This document shows positions 1 through 8,026 of a stretch of DNA of 48,624 bases, in pieces (position 1 is the stretch's first letter; the number at the start of each line of letters is the position of its first letter). The stretch covers positions 1 through 48,624 of IMG/VR virus record IMGVR_UViG_3300031772_004323. The stretch is one strand, 5' to 3'. The DNA is from a virus. Position numbers and translations under genes: made by a program. The notes beneath the pieces were generated by a model. The model was not told the origin of the DNA and did no database searches. It saw only the letters and a program-made list of their open reading frames with translations.

Positions 1-216
1 AGCGCATCCTATGCTCTGTCAAGTTCCTATGCAGCAACAGCAACCAGTGCATCTTACGCAACTGCTTCGTTCCAAGCAGTGAGCGCTTCATTTGCTATGA
101 TAGCCGTAAGCGCATCGTATGCTCTGTCAAGCTCCTACACAGCAACAGCAACCAGTGCATCTTACGCAACTGCTTCGTTCCAAGCCGTGAGCGCCTCATT
201 TGCTACGATAGCCGTA
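1..216 (+). repeat. Two tandem 108-bp units in the fibre gene
   Basis: Positions 1-108 and 109-216 are near-identical copies differing by scattered substitutions. Each encodes 36 residues of the SASYA/TASF pattern. A truncated copy follows from 217. The repeat probably extends left of the window. Confidence 0.85.
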
Positions 217-2871
217 AGCGCATCTTACGCAACTGCTTCTTTCCAAGCAGTAAGCGCATCTTATGCTCCAGGCTCTCCGACAATTAGCGCTTCATTTGCT
301 GATTCTTCAACAAGCGCATCCTACGCTTTGTCAAGCTCCTACGCAGCAACGGCAACCAGCGCATCATATGCTACTACGGCAAGTTTTGCGCCAAATCAAA
401 GTATTATTATTCTTGGTGATGGGGTTGGCTCAACGCAAAGAAGTGGTAGTGGCAATTTTGCATTTGGTTGTATCTCATCCGTTATTAGCGGCCAAAATAA
501 TATTAATTCAGGAAGTTGCTCGACTATTGCTGGTGGTGTGGCGAATTGTATAGTGCCTGCTGCTGCGACTGATTCATTTATAGGAGGTGGCCGTTCGAAT
601 GCCGTGTGGCGTTGTTCATCAACTATCGTTGGTGGTACGGCAAATTGTATAACAGGTTCATATAATTACGGTACAATCGTTGGTGGCTATTGTAATTGTA
701 TAATAGGTGGGCAGGCTCCTTTTATTGGTGGTGGTAAAGCCAATACAGTTAGTGGTTACTATGGTGTAATTCTTGGTGGTAGTACAAATACTGCTGTTGG
801 TTCATCGGCCTTTATTGGTAATGGTTTTACTAATTTTGTAAGTTGTAATGGTGGTTATAATAGTATTGTCAACGGAGCAAACAATACAGTGAGCGGTTAT
901 GCTACATACAGTTCAATTTTTGGTGGTTGTAATAATACAGTCACCGCAAATATAGCAAATTCCTTTATCATAGGTAGTAATTTAACTGCTGTGGCTGCTA
1001 ATACAACTTATGTAAATAATTTGAATGTCTCTGCTAGTTTAACTGGTGTTACTGCAAACTTTACAAGTATTACCGGAAGTGTTTTGGGAACAGCATCGTG
1101 GGCAAATAATGTTATTAGTGCATCCTATGCAGTAACAAGTAGTACGGCTATATCAAGTTCTTATGCTTCTATAGCAACCAGTGCATCATATGCTCCTGGA
1201 GCTCCGTCAATTAGTGCTTCCTATGCTACGACTGCTTCAGCAGCAACCAGTATTACTTTTACACCAACAACAGCTTCATTTGCAATAACCGCTTCCGCAG
1301 CAACCAGTATTACTTTTACGCCAACGACAGCTTCATTTGCAACGACAGCTTCAGCTGCAACCAGCATTACTTTCACGCCAGCGACGGCTTCATTTGCAAC
1401 CAGTGCATCATATGCTCCTGGAGCGCCGTCAATTAGTGCTTCCTATGCTACGACTGCTTCATATGCAGTATCCGCAAGTTATGTTCCATCAGCGCCTGGT
1501 TCTGCTATTATAATTGTGGGGGCGGGTACTTGTTCGACTCTTCGCTGTGGCAGTAGTAATGCTTCTGCTGGTGATTATTCGACGGTAAGTGGAGGAAAGA
1601 CAAACACTGCTAGTTGTAGTTATGCGACGATAGGTGGTGGATTAGGTAATACTGCTAGTTGTTATTATGCAACAGTTGGTGGTGGAAGAGCCAATACTGG
1701 TTTAGGAATTTATTCTGTTGTAGCCGGTGGTTATGCAAACTGTGTTGTTGGCACTCATTCATCAATTCTGGGCGGACTAACCAATTCTATTACTGTTAGC
1801 AGCACTTATTCTGTAATAGTTGGTGGAAAGAGCAATGTAGCTAATGGTGTTTGGAATTTCATAGGTGGGGGCACCTTAAATGTTACATGTTGTAATAATT
1901 CATCAATTATTGGTGGTTACAACAATACAGTTAGTGCTGCTTATTCGGTAATAGCAGGCGGAATGTGGAATACTGTTAGTGCCACTTATTCAACAGTCAG
2001 TGGTGGTTACTGTAATGTTATTAGTGGACATTGGGCAGGAATCTCTAGTGGTAATCGGAATACTATTAGTGGTTGTTATTCTATTATTGGTGGTGGTTGT
2101 GGTAATAAAATTCCAGGTAATCATAGTGCGATACTTGGTGGTATGGGTAATGCCATTTGTTCTATTGCTGGTGGTATACTTGGTGGTTGTAAAAACTACA
2201 TTCCTGCTTCGGCAGATAGAACTTTCATTGTTGGTTCAAACATATCTGCTAGTGCGGCATGTACAACTTATGTAAATAATTTAAATGTCTCTTCTTCTGT
2301 ATTAATTGGCCCAAGTGCAGACGCAACTGCAATGTTTTACATCTCAGCTAGTTCGAATGCAGACACTAATCTGATTGAGGTGGATGACTATCTTGGCAAT
2401 GAAGTCTTTGTTGTAAACTCAACAGGTTCTATTTCAAGTGGTCCCGATTTTATTTATAATAAAACCAGCAAAACACTAACATTAAGTGGTTCTACTGCAC
2501 CAAATCTAGGCCTTACATTTGGTAATTTAGCATCTAATTCGACTAGTTACTTCTTACAAACAACCAGTGGTTCAGGCGCAGTTGTTACAAGCTCGATGGC
2601 ATCGTTTGTGTTGGATAAAGGAACAACTGCTCAATTTATATGCCCAACAACAGGAACGGGCAGTGTTTTGATACCATTTAATTTTACATTTACTGCTGTG
2701 CCTGTTGTTGTATTAACACTCCAAAATATGCTTAACCATAATGCCTATGCCTTGCGTGCCGGCATCCGTTCAGGTTCGGTTACAACGACAGGATTTACCG
2801 CATCAATTGATGCGATCAGCGCGGCCGGGACGGTGTTGACAGGTTCAATAAATTGGATGGCTATATTATAA
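1..2871 (+). CDS. Tail fibre / adhesin-like structural protein, 5' end outside the window
   Basis: The frame is open from the first base, so the gene starts upstream; the first in-window ATG at 79 is internal. At least 956 residues are visible. Low-complexity SASYA/TASF repeats (about nt 1-390 and 1110-1490) alternate with two blocks of YadA-head-like (Hep/Hag) repeats of the form GGG-x-x-N-T-x-S-G (about nt 430-1000 and 1540-2250). Each block ends with a similar FI(V/I)GSN...TTYVNNLNVS segment. The last 200 residues are non-repetitive and probably form the tip or trimerisation part. Such repeats form left-handed beta-rolls in trimeric adhesins and phage fibres. A paralogue lies at 31915-34206. 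The role is a host-contact fibre by inference; no chaperone or lectin domain is recognisable. Confidence 0.8.
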   Translation, partial: SASYALSSSYAATATSASYATASFQAVSASFAMIAVSASYALSSSYTATATSASYATASFQAVSASFATIAVSASYATASFQAVSASYAPGSPTISASFADSSTSASYALSSSYAATATSASYATTASFAPNQSIIILGDGVGSTQRSGSGNFAFGCISSVISGQNNINSGSCSTIAGGVANCIVPAAATDSFIGGGRSNAVWRCSSTIVGGTANCITGSYNYGTIVGGYCNCIIGGQAPFIGGGKANTVSGYYGVILGGSTNTAVGSSAFIGNGFTNFVSCNGGYNSIVNGANNTVSGYATYSSIFGGCNNTVTANIANSFIIGSNLTAVAANTTYVNNLNVSASLTGVTANFTSITGSVLGTASWANNVISASYAVTSSTAISSSYASIATSASYAPGAPSISASYATTASAATSITFTPTTASFAITASAATSITFTPTTASFATTASAATSITFTPATASFATSASYAPGAPSISASYATTASYAVSASYVPSAPGSAIIIVGAGTCSTLRCGSSNASAGDYSTVSGGKTNTASCSYATIGGGLGNTASCYYATVGGGRANTGLGIYSVVAGGYANCVVGTHSSILGGLTNSITVSSTYSVIVGGKSNVANGVWNFIGGGTLNVTCCNNSSIIGGYNNTVSAAYSVIAGGMWNTVSATYSTVSGGYCNVISGHWAGISSGNRNTISGCYSIIGGGCGNKIPGNHSAILGGMGNAICSIAGGILGGCKNYIPASADRTFIVGSNISASAACTTYVNNLNVSSSVLIGPSADATAMFYISASSNADTNLIEVDDYLGNEVFVVNSTGSISSGPDFIYNKTSKTLTLSGSTAPNLGLTFGNLASNSTSYFLQTTSGSGAVVTSSMASFVLDKGTTAQFICPTTGTGSVLIPFNFTFTAVPVVVLTLQNMLNHNAYALRAGIRSGSVTTTGFTASIDAISAAGTVLTGSINWMAIL
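1240..1398 (+). repeat. Three tandem units of about 57 bp in the fibre gene
   Basis: Copies begin near 1240, 1297 and 1354 and encode a 19-residue unit of the pattern AATSITFTPTTASFA plus a linker. The third copy is shortened. They differ mostly at third codon positions, which suggests selection on the protein. Confidence 0.8.
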
Positions 2872-2873
2872 TA

Positions 2874-2901
2874 TTGACAATTTATTTAAATGGGTTATAT
2901 T
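2874..2901 (+). promoter_or_regulatory. Possible sigma-70-type promoter
   Basis: TTGACA (2874-2879) is followed after 16 nt by TATATT (2896-2901), ten bases before the ATG at 2912. It matches the bacterial consensus well, but a short AT-rich match can arise by chance. Confidence 0.35.
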
Positions 2902-2911
2902 AAAAGATGAT

Positions 2912-4423
2912 ATGATTTTAATATTGAAAGATGGTAATGATATTGCTAAAAATTACGGGTTTGGCTCGGCCCTAGATACTCTTTGTAAAGGACTTGATGG
3001 CTTGCATATTCCATACACACACAATGAAAGTGATTCTTTTGATGTTATAATCTCTAATGATTTTTTTAATGGTAGTAAGGGCATAGAATTAAAAAATAAA
3101 ACAGGCAAACCTCTTATTGCTTCGATTCATTTGAGCCATCCTGATATGCAGGAAGAGCAAGACTTATTAAAAAATTGTGATGGTATTGTGGTTTATTCAA
3201 AAGCACACTATTCTTTTGTCAAAGAGCATTATAATCCATCTGTGCCTATGCAAATTGTTCAATTGGGTATTGATACAAGCAAATGGAAGAATCTGAATAA
3301 AAAGAGACAAGATTTTTTGTTTTTTGTGGGTAGAACAAAGGCGGAAGGTAAAAATTTTATATCTATTCTGTGGAAGTCTTTGACGGAAGGTATTAAACTA
3401 AAAGTTGCGGGAGACTTGGATAATGCAAAGATTGGCAATGTAGATTGTAAATATATGAATCAACCGGAACTAATGGAAGCATATAATTCTGCTCAATTAC
3501 ACATCCTACCAAGTACATTTGAACCATTTGGATTGGTTACACTTGAAGCAATGGCCTGTGGTTGTCCTGTCGCTGTGAGCATTAAATCGGGTGTTGCTGA
3601 ATTATTAAATGATTCCGTGGCTATTTTATTTGATCCAACTAAAGATTTTAGTTTAACAGAACTTATGGCTAAGGCAAAAAAATTTAATCCCACAGAACTG
3701 AGTAATTTTGCCTATCAATTTAACCATAAAAACCATGCGCAAAAATTTATTGAAGCAGTAAATTCTATTCTAAATAAATCCGAAAAGACTATACGGGACA
3801 TTGAAAAAAAGAGGCAGGCCGATTTATTTATGATATTTGGTGAGATTGAGCGTGGCGACTATGACTATTTTGGACAAGATGCTGTAATGGGTAGGGATGT
3901 GGTTGATATTGGTGCATATATGGGTGAGACAGCTGTACACTTTAGTAATAATGGTGCAAAACTGGTTTATGCTTTAGAACCACTTGACACTTTTGATCGG
4001 ATAGAGACTAATGCAAAGGCAAATGGATGTGATAATATCATTGCATGTCGTATTGCCTTGGGAGCAAAAAATAAAATAGTAAGGGTAAAAAATGTTCTAA
4101 ATGATGGTTCTACAAGATTTTTAGAGAACTCCGATGAAGATGGCGTGCCCATTGAAGTTTGTACTTTAAAAACGATTACGGAACGATTTAATATTGAACA
4201 TGGTTTTTTAAAACTTGATTGTGAAGGAGCAGAGATTAACTTATTATATACAAATGTTGAGATTTTACATAAATATGACTATATCGTTATGGAATTACAC
4301 GAAGAAATTTATGCGGGATTGGGTTTACTGATTAAAGAACACCTAAAAAAATCAGGATTTAATGTTTGGCATGAAATAAGACCTAATACAAATGCAATGC
4401 TATATGCTAAAATGGATAACTAA
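2912..4423 (+). CDS. Bifunctional glycosyltransferase (GT4-like) and FkbM methyltransferase
   Basis: A 503-residue fusion. The N-terminal 290 residues look like a GT-B glycosyltransferase of the GT4 type: a GRTKAEGK strand-loop near residue 142 and the nucleotide-sugar-binding E-x7-E signature in EPFGLVTLE (E204-E212), followed by A-x-G-x-P. The C-terminal half is an FkbM-type SAM methyltransferase with motif I DIGAYMGE (D332), an acidic EP after the second strand and a conserved KLDCEGAE. It would transfer a sugar from a nucleotide-sugar donor and O-methylate a glycan. It sits directly after a fibre gene, so the acceptor may be the fibre or a host surface glycan; that is inference. The start follows an AAAAGATG leader with no strong Shine-Dalgarno. 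Confidence 0.85.
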   Translation: MILILKDGNDIAKNYGFGSALDTLCKGLDGLHIPYTHNESDSFDVIISNDFFNGSKGIELKNKTGKPLIASIHLSHPDMQEEQDLLKNCDGIVVYSKAHYSFVKEHYNPSVPMQIVQLGIDTSKWKNLNKKRQDFLFFVGRTKAEGKNFISILWKSLTEGIKLKVAGDLDNAKIGNVDCKYMNQPELMEAYNSAQLHILPSTFEPFGLVTLEAMACGCPVAVSIKSGVAELLNDSVAILFDPTKDFSLTELMAKAKKFNPTELSNFAYQFNHKNHAQKFIEAVNSILNKSEKTIRDIEKKRQADLFMIFGEIERGDYDYFGQDAVMGRDVVDIGAYMGETAVHFSNNGAKLVYALEPLDTFDRIETNAKANGCDNIIACRIALGAKNKIVRVKNVLNDGSTRFLENSDEDGVPIEVCTLKTITERFNIEHGFLKLDCEGAEINLLYTNVEILHKYDYIVMELHEEIYAGLGLLIKEHLKKSGFNVWHEIRPNTNAMLYAKMDN

Positions 4424-4427
4424 AAAC

Positions 4428-4435
4428 TATTTATA
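4428..4435 (+). promoter_or_regulatory. TATTTATA motif, candidate late promoter
   Basis: Exact TATTTATA in the short gap after the stop at 4423, with 11 nt between it and the ATG at 4447. It belongs to the recurrent motif described in the findings. Confidence 0.5.
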
Positions 4436-4446
4436 TATTAGACAAA

Positions 4447-5517
4447 ATGAATAAATTGACAGAATATCTTGTTGAAAATATTACTCCATCAGCAAATATG
4501 CTTTTAGAAGGGGGTGCCGCTGGACACATGGCCCATCCGTTTGATTTTTCACACACAGGCAAAAATTTGATTGATGTATTTAAAAAATCAATAGAAAGTT
4601 TAAAAGCGGGCACCGGCGCAATGAAAATTGATGGATTAAATGTTTCCATACGACTTGTTAATGGAAAATTTGTAATGGACAGAGGTTCAGCAAAACCTGC
4701 TGATGTTAAAGGTATGCGTCCAGAAGACCTGCCCCTGCGATTTACTACAGGAATTCATGGCTTGGAACATGGCTTAGTTGGTGTGGGAACAAAAGTTATA
4801 ACTATATTTGATGAGTCTTATAACACTATAAAACCGGAGCTTGATAAGTTGGGTTTATTAAAGAATCAACATATATTGTTAAATATAGAATATGTTGAAG
4901 GAAAAAGCAATGTAATAAGTTATACAAGTATAGGAAATTTTTTAGCTGTTCATGGTTTAAATGAAATCTTTGTGAAGACTGTAACAAAGGATGGGCAGCC
5001 AAAGAGTCGAGCGTCTCGAGAAATTGGTTATAATAAAAATACAATGTCCACATTAATTCACAAAGTTAATTTGGTGGCGCAAAAGCATCATTTTAAAGTC
5101 TTGGGTTCGATAGCTACTGAGTTCAAGCATGAACCAAATTTAAATAAAATATTGGCAGAAAAACAATCGGTGGTATTATCAAATGGAACGATAACCAAAA
5201 CTTTATTGGATTGGTTAAAAGATGTGAAAATTCCACATCCAATGATTACAAAACTTGAATTTCAAAAAGTTTTTGGGCATGTTCCCGTTGATACTCTCTT
5301 TGATAAAACTGTTTTAAAAGAAAAAATTTATGGTGGTATAACCTATCTTGCTACCATAAAATTGGGCGATGAAATATTACACAATTTGACATCGGAGATT
5401 GGAGATGCAAATACCCAAGAAGGCATTGTTATTCGAGATCCTAAAATCTATGCTAACCCATTTAAAATTACCGGAAGCTTTATAATAAAAGCAATGGATT
5501 CAAAATTTAATAAATAA
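4447..5517 (+). CDS. Putative ligase-fold nucleotidyltransferase (DUF6267-like)
   Basis: A 356-residue protein resembling conserved uncharacterised proteins of T4-like phages. The sequence shows the motif series of covalent nucleotidyltransferases (DNA/RNA ligase and capping enzyme superfamily): motif I KIDG (K60-G63), a motif III-like strand LNIEYVEG (about 145-152), motif IV EGIVIR (325-330), and a motif V-like segment FKITGSFIIKAM with K340 and K348. This order suggests lysine adenylylation and nucleic-acid or small-substrate ligation, but the family assignment rests on motifs only. The N-terminal GGAAGHMAHPFD segment is distinctive. A TATTTATA motif lies just upstream. No obvious OB domain follows motif V, so it may act with a partner or on a non-nucleic substrate. 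Confidence 0.6.
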   Translation: MNKLTEYLVENITPSANMLLEGGAAGHMAHPFDFSHTGKNLIDVFKKSIESLKAGTGAMKIDGLNVSIRLVNGKFVMDRGSAKPADVKGMRPEDLPLRFTTGIHGLEHGLVGVGTKVITIFDESYNTIKPELDKLGLLKNQHILLNIEYVEGKSNVISYTSIGNFLAVHGLNEIFVKTVTKDGQPKSRASREIGYNKNTMSTLIHKVNLVAQKHHFKVLGSIATEFKHEPNLNKILAEKQSVVLSNGTITKTLLDWLKDVKIPHPMITKLEFQKVFGHVPVDTLFDKTVLKEKIYGGITYLATIKLGDEILHNLTSEIGDANTQEGIVIRDPKIYANPFKITGSFIIKAMDSKFNK

Positions 5518-5566
5518 ATCTCCAATCGAATAGAAAAATATAGAAAAGCATACTATATATGTTTAT

Positions 5567-5743
5567 ATGAAACTTTCAGATTGGGCCAAAAAACAGGGGA
5601 TTACATACAGGACAGCCTGGAATTGGCACAAATCTGGAAAAATGCCTGTCAAAACCACTATCACTCCATCAGGAACAATTTTGGTCGAAGAAAAAGATAT
5701 TTTTAAACTCTCCAATAAAAAGGAAAGAAAACAATTGTTATGA
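5567..5743 (+). CDS. Short MerR/IS607-type helix-turn-helix protein (58 aa)
   Basis: Translation gives MKLSDWAKKQGITYRTAWNW followed by HKSGKMPVK, a Thr-rich wing and VEEKDIF, ending with a Lys/Arg-rich tail. This matches the N-terminal DNA-binding domain of IS607-family serine recombinases and related MerR-like HTH proteins: helix 1, the recognition helix TYRTAWNW, and the wing around PSGTILV. No recombinase catalytic domain is attached. Its stop overlaps the next start (ATGA at 5740-5743), so it is translationally coupled to the zinc-ribbon protein just before the terminase. It may be a transcriptional regulator or a DNA-recognition factor. A small terminase role is conceivable from position but unsupported. 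Confidence 0.65.
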   Translation: MKLSDWAKKQGITYRTAWNWHKSGKMPVKTTITPSGTILVEEKDIFKLSNKKERKQLL

Positions 5744-6351
5744 AAAAAGCATCAGGAATGTCAAATATAGATATAGTAAAAAGTTATGTAAGAGGTGACC
5801 GTCCATTTTCACAAGTTGGCTATAATGAGAATACAACCAAACGAAAAGAAGGTGAAGTTTGGAAATCTAAAGGCCAAACTTGGACTATTAAAAATGGAGT
5901 TAAAATTGCAATAAATAGTATAGGAAAAAATATAGATTTAGTTCGAGAAGAGTGTAAGGGTTGTCATAAGAATATAAAATTATTTGGTGACAGGTTAGAT
6001 GTAAAAATGTATAAAAAAACAGGAAACTGCTTTGATTGTCAAATTAAATTTGAATCGGAGTTGAAAAGAAAGGGTAAATATGAAAAATACGAAAAACTTA
6101 AAATTTTTCATAATCAAAAAAGCTTCTGTTTGGATTTAAAACAAAAGCTTGAAGAATCTATTCAATACCTTGAAACCAGCGGTGATAAAATTCCATATAT
6201 GCTGGAAGATGGAAGAACAATGTATTGGGATGATACGATGCGGGAAAAAGTGTTAAATGATGCCAAAAATGATTATAAAGAATGTTTGGAATCGTTGGAA
6301 AGAATTGAGGGACAATTAAAATCTTTAAATGAAAGACCAAGCAACAATTAA
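5740..6351 (+). CDS. Zinc-ribbon and coiled-coil protein preceding the terminase
   Basis: A 203-residue protein of unknown function. It carries one probable zinc ribbon, C-x2-C (EECKGCHK, about residues 70-73) and C-x2-C (NCFDCQ, about 97-100), then a charged, helical C-terminal half rich in Lys and Glu. It starts on an ATGA overlap with the HTH gene and its 3' end overlaps the terminase gene by 23 nt. The position is that of T4 gene 16 (small terminase), and small terminases often combine a DNA-binding head with a helical oligomerisation region. I see no direct similarity to gp16, so that role is only a positional suggestion. Confidence 0.6.
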   Translation: MKKASGMSNIDIVKSYVRGDRPFSQVGYNENTTKRKEGEVWKSKGQTWTIKNGVKIAINSIGKNIDLVREECKGCHKNIKLFGDRLDVKMYKKTGNCFDCQIKFESELKRKGKYEKYEKLKIFHNQKSFCLDLKQKLEESIQYLETSGDKIPYMLEDGRTMYWDDTMREKVLNDAKNDYKECLESLERIEGQLKSLNERPSNN

Positions 6352-7960
6352 TTTGCGTGAGGTTATCAGGAATGAGTATAAAAAATGTCATGATGATCCT
6401 GTGTATTTCATGAAAAAATATGTAAAGATTCAACATCCCCATCGCGGTACAATATTATTTGATTTATACGACTTTCAAGAAAAAGTTTTGCAGGATATGG
6501 CAAATTATGATTACAATATCATATTGAAATCTAGGCAGTTAGGTATTACCACGCTTGTTTCTGCATATGCATTGTGGTTGATGATTTTTCATTCAGATAA
6601 AAATATTTTATGCATTAGTATTAAGCAGGAAGTTTCTAAGGATATTATCACTCGTGTTAGCTTTGCAAATGATAATTTACCGTCTTGGCTGCGTGTTCAA
6701 TGCGTTGAAGACAACCGATTGTCGTTAAGATTAAAGAATGGCTCACAAATTCGTGCCACTTCTTCCAGCAGTGATGCTGGTCGGTCATCGGCTATCTCTT
6801 TTTTGATTATAGATGAATGTGCATTCATAGAAAATATTGAATCTATTTGGGCATCATCACAACAAACATTAGCAACGGGTGGTAAGGCGATGGTTCTTTC
6901 CACACCAAATGGTGTTGGAAACTTTTTTCATAAAACTTGGGTGGCGGCGGAAGCAAAAGAAAATAAATTTAACACGATAAGATTGCCATGGAGTTTACAT
7001 CCTGAAAGAAATCAAGAATGGCGTGACGAGCAAACTAAATTGCTTGGTGCTAAAATGGCTTCACAGGAATGTGATTGTAATTTTGAATCATCGGGAAATA
7101 CCGTCATTGACATTGAAATAATAAATTGGTACAGGGATAATACTGTTAAAGATCCTCTCGAAAAACGCTGGGTAGATCAAGGATTTTGGATTTGGGAATA
7201 TCCTGATTATAATAAAACTTACATAGTGGCGGCGGATGTGGCTCGAGGTGATGGCACCGATAAATCCGCCTTTCATATAATTGATATTGAAAATCTTGTA
7301 CAAGTTGCGGAATTCAAGGGGTTGATTGACACAAAAACATATGGAAATATGTTAGTCAGTGCTGCAAATGAATATAATAAAGCGATACTTGTTGTAGAAA
7401 ATAACAATATTGGTTGGGCAACATTACAGCAAATAATAGATTTGGAATATCCCAATACATTTTATAGTAGTGCAGATTTAATGTATGTGGATGTAGAAAA
7501 ACAAATAACAGGAAAGATAAACGCAATGGAAAAAAAGATGATTCCTGGGTTTAGCACTACTACCAAGACAAGACCCCTGATAATATCAAAGTTAGAATCA
7601 TATCTTCGAGAAAAAACCGTTGGTATTCGCTCTTCACGGCTCATTGAAGAACTTTTGGTGTTTATATGGAATAACAGTAAGGCAGAAGCATTGAAGGGGT
7701 ATAATGATGATTTGGTTACTTCGTTGGGTATTGGATTGTGGATAAGAGATACCGCACTTCGCTTAAGAGCTGGTTCTGCTGAATTTAATAAACATCTTTT
7801 AAATAATATATCAAAAACTCAAGCTGAAAAGGTTTATGTATCAGGCCACGAAGAAAGAGCTAAAAAATCGTGGGTGATGCCACTTTCTGTGAGTACAAGT
7901 GTTGTTCGTGTTACCACTCCAAAGAGTAATAAGGATGAAGACTTGCGCTGGCTTTTGTGA
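6329..7960 (+). CDS. Terminase large subunit (T4 gp17-like)
   Basis: DNA-packaging motor ATPase and headful nuclease, 543 residues (T4 gp17 is 610). The N-terminal ATPase has Walker A KSRQLGITT (K67-T75), Walker B LIIDECAF with D162/E163, and a coupling-type motif STPNGVGNFF. The C-terminal RNase H-fold nuclease shows its acidic residues in VAADVARGDGTD (D303), VVENNN (E357) and YNDDLV (D460/D461). The Walker A lysine precedes the loop while the canonical K of GKTT is Ile, a deviant form known in phage terminases. It acts at the portal vertex of the prohead. The start overlaps the preceding gene by 23 nt. Confidence 0.95.
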   Translation: MKDQATINLREVIRNEYKKCHDDPVYFMKKYVKIQHPHRGTILFDLYDFQEKVLQDMANYDYNIILKSRQLGITTLVSAYALWLMIFHSDKNILCISIKQEVSKDIITRVSFANDNLPSWLRVQCVEDNRLSLRLKNGSQIRATSSSSDAGRSSAISFLIIDECAFIENIESIWASSQQTLATGGKAMVLSTPNGVGNFFHKTWVAAEAKENKFNTIRLPWSLHPERNQEWRDEQTKLLGAKMASQECDCNFESSGNTVIDIEIINWYRDNTVKDPLEKRWVDQGFWIWEYPDYNKTYIVAADVARGDGTDKSAFHIIDIENLVQVAEFKGLIDTKTYGNMLVSAANEYNKAILVVENNNIGWATLQQIIDLEYPNTFYSSADLMYVDVEKQITGKINAMEKKMIPGFSTTTKTRPLIISKLESYLREKTVGIRSSRLIEELLVFIWNNSKAEALKGYNDDLVTSLGIGLWIRDTALRLRAGSAEFNKHLLNNISKTQAEKVYVSGHEERAKKSWVMPLSVSTSVVRVTTPKSNKDEDLRWLL

Positions 7961-8000
7961 TGAATATTAAATGGTTATTATAATAACATTATAATACTTA

Positions 8001-8008
8001 TATTTATG
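8001..8008 (+). promoter_or_regulatory. TATTTATG, variant of the candidate late promoter
   Basis: One mismatch from TATTTATA, 18 nt before the portal ATG at 8027, in a noncoding gap of 66 bases. Confidence 0.35.
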
Positions 8009-8026
8009 GACTATAACTAACAATTT

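Noticed and set aside
263-553. Long open frames in other phases of the fibre genes (also 1979-2275, 32924-33397 and 33145-33393)
   Set aside because: They are by-products of tandem repeats in the correct frame, have biased Leu/Val/Gln composition, and lack ribosome-binding sites.
5740-6351. Small terminase subunit assignment
   Set aside because: Position fits T4 gene 16, but the zinc ribbon and sequence show no recognisable similarity, so I left it as unknown.
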